This document shows, one piece after another, positions 35,805 to 44,555 of a DNA stretch of 64,000 nt (position 1 is its first letter; each line of letters starts with the position of its first letter). The translations under genes were made by a program, and so were the position numbers. The notes beneath the pieces are model-generated. The model was not told the DNA's origin. It saw nothing but the letters and a program-made list of their open reading frames with translations, and did not search any database. The stretch is from Chloracidobacterium sp. (GTDB taxonomy: Bacteria; Acidobacteriota; Blastocatellia; Pyrinomonadales; Pyrinomonadaceae). The stretch lies in contig JADJWM010000018.1 of the NCBI GenBank assembly GCA_016716365.1, forward strand, positions 806,001 through 870,000. Reading direction: 5' to 3'.

Positions 35805-35838
35805 AAAGGCGGCCCCGCGAACGGGACCGCCTTTTCGC
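35805..35838 (+). terminator. Terminator after the sigma-like gene
   Basis: A GGCGGCCCCG / CGGGACCGCC stem (one mismatch) with a GAA-type tight loop and a TTTTCGCTTT tail, about 25 nt after the stop at 35782. Confidence 0.75.
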
Positions 35839-35903
35839 TTTCAGATCTCAAATTTCAGCTCCTAGATTCAGATCCCGGCTTTAGACTTAACGGTCCCGGA
35901 TCC

Positions 35904-36019
35904 TCGAATCTGGAATCTGGAACTTGGAATCTGGAACTTGGAATTGGTATCCCTGTCAGTACCGTCCCCGTGAGCGACCGGGTTCTTCGGAATTTGGAAT
36001 TTGGAATCTGGAATTTGGA
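35904..36019. repeat. Composite intergenic repeat: two heptad tracts around a palindrome-like core
   Basis: Tandem 7-mers of the form (T/C)(C/T)TGGAA run 35904-35947 and again 35989-36019. Between them lies a non-heptad core (35950-35986) with the segments CAGTACCGTCCC and GTGAGCGACCGGG. The arrangement (tract, core, tract) looks like a dispersed intergenic element rather than a simple microsatellite. I have seen similar heptad and CAGTACCG...GTGAGCGA units in related genomes, but cannot search here. Confidence 0.7.
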
Positions 36020-36118
36020 CCGCCGCTTCAGCTGATGGTGTGGTTATCCCCTTTGCGGACGGCACGCGGGGTGAACATTCCGGAACGCCGAAGGGGATTG
36101 CTGGCTGGGCAATGCGGG

Positions 36119-38548
36119 CTAGTCGCCGTTGCGGACCTTCGCCATGAGTTCGGCAAAGCGTGGGTCGTTGCGGAGGGAATTGAGGCTCTTGTCGCGTTCG
36201 AAGTGGGGCCAGTTCTGGTTACCAAGCTTTACGGCACGGTTGAGCCACTTGAAGGCGAGGTCCGTTTCGCCGAGGATCGCATAGGTCGAAGCGACCCAGT
36301 AGGCCATGTCATGGTCGGACCGGGACAGCTGAAGCGATTCGTCGCTAAGCTGGGCAAGTGCATCATCGCGGCGGCCTGCACCGGCGAGGTATATTGCGTA
36401 GAGCGGGCGGATACCGTCCATTTCGGGGTGTTCTTCCAACACCTCCGACATCAGCTTGATGGCATCGTCGCGGTCGCCACGATAATAGTACACGCCGGAG
36501 CGGAAGATCTTGAGCATCGGGTGTCCGGGTTCGGCCTTTTCGCCCTGCTCTATCTCGCGGATCGCACTGACATAATCACCCTTGTAAATGAAGATACGCG
36601 CCCGGTTATATGCCGAAACCGCACGAGCCGCCGGGTCAAGCCGCGAGAGTTTCTCGAAAGCCCTCAAAGACTCTTCGTATTCGCCGTCGAGCCTGTGCAT
36701 CACGCCTTTGACGAAGTAAAGCGGTGCCTCGTTCGGAAATTGCTTTTGCAGTAGTTCGACCTCGGCCCTGGCCTTTTTCTTCTCGCCGCGGGCCATGTAT
36801 ATCATCGCCATCAGCACGCGAGCTTCTACTACGTTCGGATCGTAGAAGAACGCCTTTGTGAACGCTGTCTCTGCATGGGTGTAGTCGTCCGGTTCACCCA
36901 TACCCTTAAAGAATCGGTTGCAGTAACACGCTCCCAGGCCGCTGTACGCCAAGGCGAAGTGTGAATCGAGCTCGATCGCTTTTTTGAAATTGGCGATCGC
37001 GGCTTCGCAATCCTCGACCTCGAGGGTCCGGAATATGAACCTACCAAAGTTATCGCGTCCACGCAGGTATTCTTCCCAGGCTTCGGCATTATCGGTCGCC
37101 CGCCGCTGCAGTTTTTCCTGTTCGATATCGGAGAGCTCGAGCCGAAGCCCTTCCAGGATCCGCTGGGCGATAGCGTCCTGAAGGGCGAGGATATCGGAAC
37201 CTTCGGCGTCGATCCGGTCGCTCCAAAGGATGTCGCCGGAAACCACGTCGAGCAGCTGTGCCGTGACCCGCAATTTATCAGCTCCGCGAAGGAAACCCGC
37301 AGACAGGACGGCGTGGACGCGTAGCTCGCGTCCGGCGTCCCGCGGGTCCATATCTTTGCCGAGATACTTGGCGATTACCGAACTTGGGCGAACGATTATC
37401 GACCGCACCTGGGCGAGTTCAGTGATCACCGAATCTGCAAGTGCAAATTCGTAGAAGCTGGCTGCAGGGTCAGCCCCAAGATTCTTGAACGGCAGGATCG
37501 CAACGCTTTTCTTTTCCTGGCCGGTCGAAGTGATATTCGCGTCCGGCATGTAGGACGGCGGGTTCGAGACCGACGGCGAACGGCCAGAGGTTTGTTCCGG
37601 GATGGATTTGCCGGTGAACCAGTTCAGGGCACGCTTGAAGACGCCGCTTTCGGCATGCTCAGGTGCAAAAGTGTCCGACTCCATCAGTGCCGGGCCGGCA
37701 ATGCTTTGGAGCACAGCCCGCAGGTCGTCACGCATCTTTGCGATGGACTGGTACCGGTTCTTGGGTTCTTTCGCGAGGGCTTTGTCGACTATCTGCTGAA
37801 GCTGAGGCGGGACCGGCTGCTGGCGGAGCTCGTCGATCGGTTTCGGCGTGCCGTGAAGTACTTGATGCCTTACGTCAACGACGGTTTTTCCCTGAAATGC
37901 CCAGATCCCGGTAAGCATTTCATAGAGCAGTACGCCCGTTGAGAAGATGTCCGAACGGGCGTCGGCCCGCTCACCGCGGGCCTGTTCCGGGGCAGCATAG
38001 GTCGCCGTTCCGTAGGGAATGCCCAATTCGGTGATCTGGGTCCGGTCGACCCCGTCGGCCTCGGCCACCAGTTCGTCCTCGAGTAGTTTCGCGAGTCCAA
38101 AATCGAGGATCTTTGCCTGTCCGGCCTGGTTCACCATCACATTGCCGGCCTTAATGTCGCGGTGGATTATGCTCTTGGAATGAGCGTAGGCGAGAGCGTC
38201 GGCAACCTGTATAGCGATCGACAGGGCACTCTTCAATTCGAGCGGACGTCCCGAGACAAGCTGGCGAACGTTCTTGCCGTCAACATACTGCATGGCAATA
38301 TAGAAAACGCCGTTGGCCTCATGGAAATCGTAGATCGTGCAGATGTTGGGATGGTCGAGTTGGGAACAGAGCTGGGCTTCTCTTTCAAAGCGTTTGAAGT
38401 TGGCCGTTTTAACCGTCAGCTCAGGGGGGAGTATCTTGATCACCACCGTCCGATTGAGCTTGGTGTCGAGGGCCTTGTAAACAGTGCCTTGTCCGCCGGA
38501 CCCGATCTTTTCCTGAATCTTATATTGGTTGATCTGAGAACCGATCAT
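36119..38548 (-). CDS. Ser/Thr protein kinase with TolB-like domain and TPR repeats
   Basis: About 809 residues from the ATG at 38548 (MIGSQINQYKI); the frame extends further upstream without kinase sequence. Kinase domain, residues 10-275: GSGGQGTVYK glycine loop, Lys38, catalytic HRDIKAGN (Asp131), DFG (149-151) and YAAPEQARG. A linker follows. Then comes a TolB-like/adenylate-cyclase-associated region (KKSVAILPFKNLG, FALADSVITELAQV, ELRVHAVLSAGFLRGADKLRVTAQLLDVVSGDILWSDRID), and about six TPR units to the C-terminus. There is no membrane segment, so the protein is cytosolic. This architecture is common in Acidobacteriota; targets are unknown. Confidence 0.92.
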   Translation of the reverse strand: MIGSQINQYKIQEKIGSGGQGTVYKALDTKLNRTVVIKILPPELTVKTANFKRFEREAQLCSQLDHPNICTIYDFHEANGVFYIAMQYVDGKNVRQLVSGRPLELKSALSIAIQVADALAYAHSKSIIHRDIKAGNVMVNQAGQAKILDFGLAKLLEDELVAEADGVDRTQITELGIPYGTATYAAPEQARGERADARSDIFSTGVLLYEMLTGIWAFQGKTVVDVRHQVLHGTPKPIDELRQQPVPPQLQQIVDKALAKEPKNRYQSIAKMRDDLRAVLQSIAGPALMESDTFAPEHAESGVFKRALNWFTGKSIPEQTSGRSPSVSNPPSYMPDANITSTGQEKKSVAILPFKNLGADPAASFYEFALADSVITELAQVRSIIVRPSSVIAKYLGKDMDPRDAGRELRVHAVLSAGFLRGADKLRVTAQLLDVVSGDILWSDRIDAEGSDILALQDAIAQRILEGLRLELSDIEQEKLQRRATDNAEAWEEYLRGRDNFGRFIFRTLEVEDCEAAIANFKKAIELDSHFALAYSGLGACYCNRFFKGMGEPDDYTHAETAFTKAFFYDPNVVEARVLMAMIYMARGEKKKARAEVELLQKQFPNEAPLYFVKGVMHRLDGEYEESLRAFEKLSRLDPAARAVSAYNRARIFIYKGDYVSAIREIEQGEKAEPGHPMLKIFRSGVYYYRGDRDDAIKLMSEVLEEHPEMDGIRPLYAIYLAGAGRRDDALAQLSDESLQLSRSDHDMAYWVASTYAILGETDLAFKWLNRAVKLGNQNWPHFERDKSLNSLRNDPRFAELMAKVRNGD

Positions 38549-38693
38549 AATCTCGGCGGTCTGGCGACCATCCGGCAAAGTGACGAGGAAATGGGTTCCG
38601 CATGAACGAGCACAATCGTTCAGGGCTCGATTCCCGGGTTCGCGTATCAGCTTCAAGCGACCGGCAAACTGCCGGTCAGGAAGTTACGATCGT

Positions 38694-38915
38694 TCAGCCG
38701 CGGGGCGGATCGCCCCAACCTGAGCCAATGTAAACACCGTTCTTGGCAAAGCAGGGCACCGTCGGGTTTCCGCCGGAAAGATCCAGCATCTCCCTTTGCC
38801 TCTCGTTGTCGTTCTGGGCGTCGTACTCTTCGAAATCGATACCCTTCTCCCGATAATGAACGCGGGCCTGTTCACAGTAAGGACAGCCCGGCTTGGTATA
38901 AATTACCAATGACAT
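38694..38915 (-). CDS. Glutaredoxin-like protein
   Basis: 73-residue thioredoxin-fold protein with CPYC active site (KPGCPYCEQAR), the cis-Pro segment TVPCFAKNG and an unusual end VYIGSGWGDPPRG. Short for a glutaredoxin but complete. The C-terminal GWGDPPRG differs from the usual GG(x)D motif and resembles the UXX-star-type selenoprotein relatives, here with cysteine; that resemblance is from memory. It sits in a small redox neighbourhood with a 2Fe-2S protein and a rhodanese. Confidence 0.82.
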   Translation of the reverse strand: MSLVIYTKPGCPYCEQARVHYREKGIDFEEYDAQNDNERQREMLDLSGGNPTVPCFAKNGVYIGSGWGDPPRG

Positions 38916-39020
38916 TTTCTGATTCTAGTCCACTCTAATAAAATAGTTTATCGGAGTTCTTTGGATGTTCCAAATGACCCTGCCCGCAATCGTACCCCGA
39001 CAATTCGGCCCCGATCGATA

Positions 39021-39341
39021 ATGAGCCAATCGGATATTTTTGAACCATTTGAACAACTGATAACGCTCCGGGTTCTGGGACGGCCGCTGAAGGTCCCCGA
39101 GAGGAATTCGATCCTGCGAGGGTTTCAGTTTCTCGATCTGGAGGGAATTTCCGATGGGGAATTCTGCTGGAACGGCGAGTGCCTGAACTGCCAGGTAACG
39201 ATCGGGTCGGGGGGACGGGAAAAGCCGGTGATGGCTTGCCGCACCTACGCTGCCGACGGGATGGAGATCCTGAAAATAAGCGATGAGATCCGGAGAGCGG
39301 CTGCCGACTTACTCGGCGAGTACGAAACGACCAGTGAATAA
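39021..39341 (+). CDS. 2Fe-2S ferredoxin-type protein
   Basis: 106 residues from the ATG at 39021 (MSQSDIFEPFEQ). Cysteines in FCWNGECLNC (C-x4-C-x2-C) and VMACRTY supply the four ligands of a plant-type 2Fe-2S cluster. The fold resembles the N-terminal 2Fe-2S domain of succinate dehydrogenase or NADH-dependent oxidoreductase subunits, but no partner subunit is adjacent. It is divergent from the glutaredoxin gene and convergent with the rhodanese. An electron-transfer role is inferred. Confidence 0.85.
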   Translation: MSQSDIFEPFEQLITLRVLGRPLKVPERNSILRGFQFLDLEGISDGEFCWNGECLNCQVTIGSGGREKPVMACRTYAADGMEILKISDEIRRAAADLLGEYETTSE

Positions 39342-39363
39342 GTTAGACCTGCTGATGACGCAT

Positions 39364-39687
39364 TTAGTATTTGGGCACTCGCGGATCCACTTCATTTGAC
39401 CACGCGGTAATGCCGCCCTTCAGGTTCTTCAGTTCGCCGGTGAAGCCGGCCTGCCTGAGCGCGTCGATAGCAAACGCGCTCCGACGCCCCATCTTGCAGT
39501 GGACGACGGTTTCGCGGGTCGGGCTGATCTCACTCATTCGCCGAATAATGTCGTTCAGCGGGATCAGTTTTGAGCCCGGGATACTCGCAAACGCGTTCTC
39601 GGCAGGTTGGCGTACGTCGATCAACTGAATATCGTCGCCTGCGTCCAACCGGCCCTTTAACTCCGTTGCCGATATTTCTTCGATCAT
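39364..39687 (-). CDS. Single-domain rhodanese-like protein
   Basis: 107 residues. CH2A motif IQLIDVRQPAENAFASIPGSKLIPL, active loop HCKMGRRS with the persulfide-forming Cys, and CH2B KGGITAWSNEVDP. Likely a sulfurtransferase or sulfur carrier in the cytosol. The neighbouring Fe-S and glutaredoxin genes suggest a redox or Fe-S role, by context only. Confidence 0.92.
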   Translation of the reverse strand: MIEEISATELKGRLDAGDDIQLIDVRQPAENAFASIPGSKLIPLNDIIRRMSEISPTRETVVHCKMGRRSAFAIDALRQAGFTGELKNLKGGITAWSNEVDPRVPKY

Positions 39688-39920
39688 TCTCTTCCAAAGT
39701 CCCGATCAATTTTTTATTGTCCAAATTTTACCCGAAAGCCTCTCCAGCTTCCAAGCAGGCCCTTGTCGACGATCATACCTACCCACCGTTTCCGGTTGAG
39801 ATCGCTCCTAATACGACTGAGTCAAGGGAAGCGGGTTCGGCGACATTTACAAAACTTTACACGGAGATTGTTATTGTTGGTCCGCAAGTATTGTAAAATT
39901 TGCATCTTAAACTGATCGTT

Positions 39921-41237
39921 ATGCGAAATGTGTTTTTTCTTCGGGATGGCAGGTCCATCAGCCTTCTTTTGCTGCTTGCGGCGGCTGCGTTACTGGCCGG
40001 CTGCGGACGCACCGGTTCCGCCGATGGACGAACCGCCACGACCGGCAACGAATCGGAGCCGCCTCCTATACAAGTGACGGTCGCGAGGGCCGAATCAAGA
40101 AACGTGCCGGCATTCATCCAAGCCACCGGAAGCCTTGTGGCCGATGAGGCGTCGAACGTCGCGCCAAAGGTCGCGGGAAAAGTTTCGAATGTTTCTGTCA
40201 ATGTCGGACAGTTCGTATCGCAGGGGGTTGAGATCGCCCGGATCGATGACAGGGACGCCCGGCTTGAGCTGGCTTCGGCCGAAGCGAGCGTCAAACAGGC
40301 CATCGCAGCGGTCCGCCAGGCCGAGGCCCGGCTAGGACTTTCGCCGAACGGCCGGTTCGACGCTTCTTTGATCCCTGAGGTGCGGGCAGCGAATGCCGCG
40401 TACGAACAGGCACTCGCGGAATTTCGCCAAGCTGAAGCGAATGAAAAACGCTACCGGGATTTGGTGGAGACCGGGGACGTTTCAATGATCACCTATGAAC
40501 AGTTCCGTACCGCACGCGACACCGCAAGGACCCGGGTGAACAGCGCCAAAGAGCAGCTTGACGCTTCCGTTAACACTGCCCGTCAGAGCAATGCCGCTAT
40601 CCAGAGTGCACAGGCCTCGGTCGAAGCGGCCCAAACACAGGTGAATTCGGCCCGGCAGGCACTCGCCGACACGATCATTCGTGCACCGTTCTCGGGTTTT
40701 GTCAGTGACCGCCCGACGGCGGTCGGAGAATTTGTCACCTCGGCTTCGGTGATCGCCACGCTGCTTCGCACGAACCCGATGAAGATCCAGATCCAGGTGG
40801 CTGAGGCAGACGTCCCTTCGGTCACGATCGGGCGATCGGTCTCGCTTCAGGTCGATGCCTATCGCGACCGGCGATTCGCGGGTGTGGTTACGGCCATAAA
40901 CCCCTCGATCGATTCGACCTCCAGGGCGGCCACGGTCGAGGCGTCGATCGATAATTCGGATAATTCTCTTCGATCCGGAATGTTCGCGACCGCGCGAATT
41001 ATCAAAGAAGGCGGCGGCCCCGGGGTGTTCGTTCCGAAATCGGCCATATACAATGACCAGCCGACGCAGTCATATCGGGCATTTGTGATCGTGGAAGGTA
41101 TTGCACGGTTAAGGGTGATCCAGCTTGGGCTGGAAGAGGGCGAATTCCAGCAGATCCTCTCCGGGATCGAAGCCGACGAGGTTGTTGCGACGAGCAGTCT
41201 GGAACAGCTCTATGAAGGGGCCAAGGTAGCAGTTTAA
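39921..41237 (+). CDS. RND efflux periplasmic adaptor (membrane fusion lipoprotein)
   Basis: About 438 residues from the ATG at 39921. The lipoprotein signal (LLLLLAAAALLAGC) anchors it to the inner membrane facing the periplasm. HlyD-type organisation: the barrel-sandwich ESRNVPAFIQATGSLVADEASNVAPKVAGKVSNV, a long alpha-hairpin coiled coil (residues 115-265), then DTIIRAPFSGFVSDRPTAVGEF and a beta-barrel domain ending EGEFQQILSGIEADEVV. It links the downstream pump and channel; the pump start is 12 nt beyond the stop, with its own AAGGAG. Confidence 0.93.
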   Translation: MRNVFFLRDGRSISLLLLLAAAALLAGCGRTGSADGRTATTGNESEPPPIQVTVARAESRNVPAFIQATGSLVADEASNVAPKVAGKVSNVSVNVGQFVSQGVEIARIDDRDARLELASAEASVKQAIAAVRQAEARLGLSPNGRFDASLIPEVRAANAAYEQALAEFRQAEANEKRYRDLVETGDVSMITYEQFRTARDTARTRVNSAKEQLDASVNTARQSNAAIQSAQASVEAAQTQVNSARQALADTIIRAPFSGFVSDRPTAVGEFVTSASVIATLLRTNPMKIQIQVAEADVPSVTIGRSVSLQVDAYRDRRFAGVVTAINPSIDSTSRAATVEASIDNSDNSLRSGMFATARIIKEGGGPGVFVPKSAIYNDQPTQSYRAFVIVEGIARLRVIQLGLEEGEFQQILSGIEADEVVATSSLEQLYEGAKVAV

Positions 41238-41248
41238 CAAGGAGTCTT

Positions 41249-44200
41249 ATGCAGTGGTTAGCTGAGATCTGTGTACACAGGCCGGTGTTCGCGACGGTCA
41301 TCGTGCTCTTCCTCACGGTGGTCGGCGGATTCAGTTTTTTCACATTGGGCGTTGACCGATTCCCCAAGATCGATCTGCCGACGATCTCCGTTCGAACTTC
41401 AAATCCCGGGGCGGCGCCGGAAGAGATCGAAAACGAGATAACGGACATCGTCGAAGGTGCGCTGAACACGGTTCCCGGGGTCGAGGAGATGCGCTCAAGC
41501 TCGTCCCGCGGCAGTTCGAACGTAACCCTGACATTTAATCTTGAAAAGGACCCGGATGTCGCTTTTCAGGAGATCCAGCAGAAGCTATCGACGATCATAA
41601 ACCGGCTTCCGGAAACCGCCGATCCGCCGGTGGCGCAGAAATCGGATCCGGATTCCCAGCCGATCCTCATGTACACGATCAGCGCTCCTAGGCACGTGAT
41701 CGAACTTACCGAGCAGGTCGAAGAGCTGATCCAAAAACGCATCGAGAGCGCGGACGGGGTCGCTGAAGTGTTCATGTGGGGCGCCCGCTCTCCGCAGATA
41801 CGGATCAATGTAAATCCGGATCGGCTGCGAGCCTATAACATTGCCGTCACGGAGGTGACGGCCGCGATCCGTGCGCAAAATCAGGAAATGCCGGGCGGCA
41901 ATATCATCGAGGGCCGCCGAACGCTCGGGGTCCGGACGATGAGCAAGCTTGCGTCGGTCGAGGAATTCGCCGATGTGGTGATCGCCAGCCGAAACGGTTT
42001 CCCGATAAAGGTGCGTGACATCGGCAGCGTCGAGAAGGCTGGCGGTGAACCAAGCTCCGCAGCTTCGCTTGACGGTGTTCCGTCGGTGTCTGTCGGGATC
42101 AGGAAACAGGCCGGGGCGAATACGATCGCCGTGATCAACAATGTCAAATCGCGGATGGATAACATCATCCCGAACCTTCCTCCAGACATGAAGGTTGCCG
42201 TGATCCGCGACCAATCAGAATTCATTCAGAATTCGCTGAATGCGATCGAAGAGCACCTCATCCTCGGCGGTCTTTTTGCAGCGATAGTGGTTTTCCTTTT
42301 CCTGTGGAATTTCCGCTCGACGATAATCGCGGCTTTGGCGATCCCGGTCTCCATTATCGCGGCGTTTGCTGCCATCGCGGCATTCGGATATTCGCTGAAC
42401 CAGATGACAATGCTGGCGCTGACACTGATGGTCGGCATTGTGATCGACGACGCGATCGTGGTCCTCGAGAACATCTACCGTTTCGTCGAAGAAAAAGGAA
42501 TGGACCCGTTCAGGGCGGCGATCGAAGGGACGCGCGAGATCGGCCTTGCGGTCCTTGCAACGACTCTGTCACTTCTCGCGGTGTTTATTCCTGTCGGCTT
42601 CATGACGGGCATCGTGGGCCGCTTTATGTCCTCTTTCGGACTGACGGCCGCGGCGGCGATCGCCGTTTCATTGATCGTGTCGTTCACCCTGACACCGATG
42701 CTCGCAGCCCGGTGGATCAAGCGTAAGGCATCCGCTCGTACGAACCTGGGCGAATCGTCCGGCGAAGCCGAGGCCGGCGGCGAAACACCCGAGCCGCAGG
42801 ATCATAGCTCCAAGTCGGGCTGGCTCTACTCGAAGGTCGACGCGACCTATACCTGGCTTCTCACGCTTTCAATGCGGTTCAGGTGGGCGGTCGTTCTGAT
42901 ATGTGTCCTGACGGTGGCATCCGCCGTCCCGCTGTACCGGTTTGTTGGGATGGCGTTCTTGCCGGATGAGGACGAATCTCTTTTCCAGGTGAATGTACGT
43001 GGTCCGCAGGGAACCTCCCTTTCGGCGACGCAGTCGATCCTCGACCGGATAGCCCGCGACATTAGAGCCGAAGTGCCGGGCGTGAAGAATACTCTGGTCC
43101 TGGCCGGGTTCGGCCGCGGTTCAGGGTCGAACAACGGGTTCATCAATGTTGCTCTTTTGCCTGTAAAGGAGCGTGAAAAGGCCCAATCCGAACTCATAAA
43201 TCAGACGCGGCAGATCGCCAGGAAATACTCGTCGAAGGATTACCAGGTCACCGTCTCGGCGGCCTCATCGATCGCCGGGAGCATCGGTCTTGGCCGCGGT
43301 GGTTCGGGGGTGGGAATGTACATTGCCGGGCCTGACATGGCCAAGCTTACTGAATACGCGGACGCCCTAGTCGAAAAGATGAAGCAAGACCCGATCTATC
43401 GTGATCCCGATACGTCGATAGAGGTCGGCAACCCCGAGGTCCGAGTCACGATCGATCGGACAAAGGCGGCCGACCTCGGGGTCCGGGCCGGAGACGTCGC
43501 CCAGGCTCTGAACATCCTTTCGGCGGGCCAGATCACTTCGACCTTCAGCGAAAACTCGCGTCAATACGACGTAATTGTCCGCGCGGAAGAAGCGTACCGG
43601 CGCGACAGAAGCAACTTTAAGTACTTCACTGTCGGCTCTTCGAATGGCGGTACGGTCGACCTCGAACGCGTGATCAAGATCGACGAAGGGCTGGCACCGT
43701 CATCCATCAGCAGGCTGAACCGCCAGCGTCAGGTGACGGTTTCGGCCGGGCTGCCGCCGAACGCTTCGGAGTCGGACGCGATCTCGAAGATGCAGAGGAT
43801 GGCCGCCGAATTGAAAATGGGCCCTGAATACGTGACTGGGGTCACCGGCCAGTCGAAAGAATTGCAGAAGGCTTACGAGTCTTTCCTGTATGCCTTTTTG
43901 CTGTCATTCGTGTTTATGTATCTCGTGCTGGCGGCTCAGTTCGAGTCCTTCATTCACCCGGTGACGATCCTGCTAACGCTTCCGCTAGCGGTGCCGTTCG
44001 CACTTCTATCGACGGCGCTTGCCGGCCAGACCCTTAATATTTTTTCGGCGCTGGGAATATTACTGCTGTTCGGTATTGTGAAAAAGAACGCAATTCTTCA
44101 GATCGATCACACGAACACGCTCAGGGCGAAAGGAATGGCCCGTTATGACGCCATAATTCAGGCGAACCGGGACCGGCTGCGGCCGATCCTGATGACGACG

Positions 44201-44494
44201 ATATCACTGGTCGCCGGAATGATCCCGCTCACGTTCGGAACCGGTGCGGGCGCCGCGACGAACCGATCGATCGGTATATTGGTGGTCGGCGGGCAGTCAA
44301 TGTGCCTCCTTCTAACCCTGCTTGCGGTGCCGGTCTTCTATTCACTATTTGACGACGCCGCTGATTCGACGATCGTCAAGGGGATCGGTGGTGCCATGAC
44401 CCGAATTCGAGAAAGCATCGTCTCTCCGTTCCGGCGGAACAAGGCTGACAACGCTGTACTTGAACGGGAAGACCATTTGGAGGCCGGTTCCTAA
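41249..44494 (+). CDS. RND-family efflux transporter permease (AcrB/HAE1 type)
   Basis: Proton-driven inner-membrane exporter, 1081 residues, twelve membrane helices in two repeats. N-terminal helix FATVIVLFLTVVGGFSFFTLGVDRFPKIDLPTI; porter-domain signature PGAAPEEIENEITDIVEGALNTVPGV; the TM4 acidic pair in GIVIDDAIVVLENIYRF; C-half FESFIHPVTILLTLPLAVPFALL and GMIPLTFGTGAGA. Between the repeats a linker of charged residues near 490-520 (GESSGEAEAGGETPEPQ) is longer than usual. The substrate cannot be told. It forms a tripartite pump with the adaptor upstream and TolC downstream. Confidence 0.95.
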   Translation: MQWLAEICVHRPVFATVIVLFLTVVGGFSFFTLGVDRFPKIDLPTISVRTSNPGAAPEEIENEITDIVEGALNTVPGVEEMRSSSSRGSSNVTLTFNLEKDPDVAFQEIQQKLSTIINRLPETADPPVAQKSDPDSQPILMYTISAPRHVIELTEQVEELIQKRIESADGVAEVFMWGARSPQIRINVNPDRLRAYNIAVTEVTAAIRAQNQEMPGGNIIEGRRTLGVRTMSKLASVEEFADVVIASRNGFPIKVRDIGSVEKAGGEPSSAASLDGVPSVSVGIRKQAGANTIAVINNVKSRMDNIIPNLPPDMKVAVIRDQSEFIQNSLNAIEEHLILGGLFAAIVVFLFLWNFRSTIIAALAIPVSIIAAFAAIAAFGYSLNQMTMLALTLMVGIVIDDAIVVLENIYRFVEEKGMDPFRAAIEGTREIGLAVLATTLSLLAVFIPVGFMTGIVGRFMSSFGLTAAAAIAVSLIVSFTLTPMLAARWIKRKASARTNLGESSGEAEAGGETPEPQDHSSKSGWLYSKVDATYTWLLTLSMRFRWAVVLICVLTVASAVPLYRFVGMAFLPDEDESLFQVNVRGPQGTSLSATQSILDRIARDIRAEVPGVKNTLVLAGFGRGSGSNNGFINVALLPVKEREKAQSELINQTRQIARKYSSKDYQVTVSAASSIAGSIGLGRGGSGVGMYIAGPDMAKLTEYADALVEKMKQDPIYRDPDTSIEVGNPEVRVTIDRTKAADLGVRAGDVAQALNILSAGQITSTFSENSRQYDVIVRAEEAYRRDRSNFKYFTVGSSNGGTVDLERVIKIDEGLAPSSISRLNRQRQVTVSAGLPPNASESDAISKMQRMAAELKMGPEYVTGVTGQSKELQKAYESFLYAFLLSFVFMYLVLAAQFESFIHPVTILLTLPLAVPFALLSTALAGQTLNIFSALGILLLFGIVKKNAILQIDHTNTLRAKGMARYDAIIQANRDRLRPILMTTISLVAGMIPLTFGTGAGAATNRSIGILVVGGQSMCLLLTLLAVPVFYSLFDDAADSTIVKGIGGAMTRIRESIVSPFRRNKADNAVLEREDHLEAGS

Positions 44495-44555
44495 CCTGGT
44501 GGATGCAGTTGGCGAGGCCGCCTCTCGCTTCATACGCGTCAAGGAAATTTTCGCG

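Noticed and set aside
35904..36019. Possible CRISPR array in the heptad repeats
   Set aside because: Units are 7 nt with no unique spacers between them.
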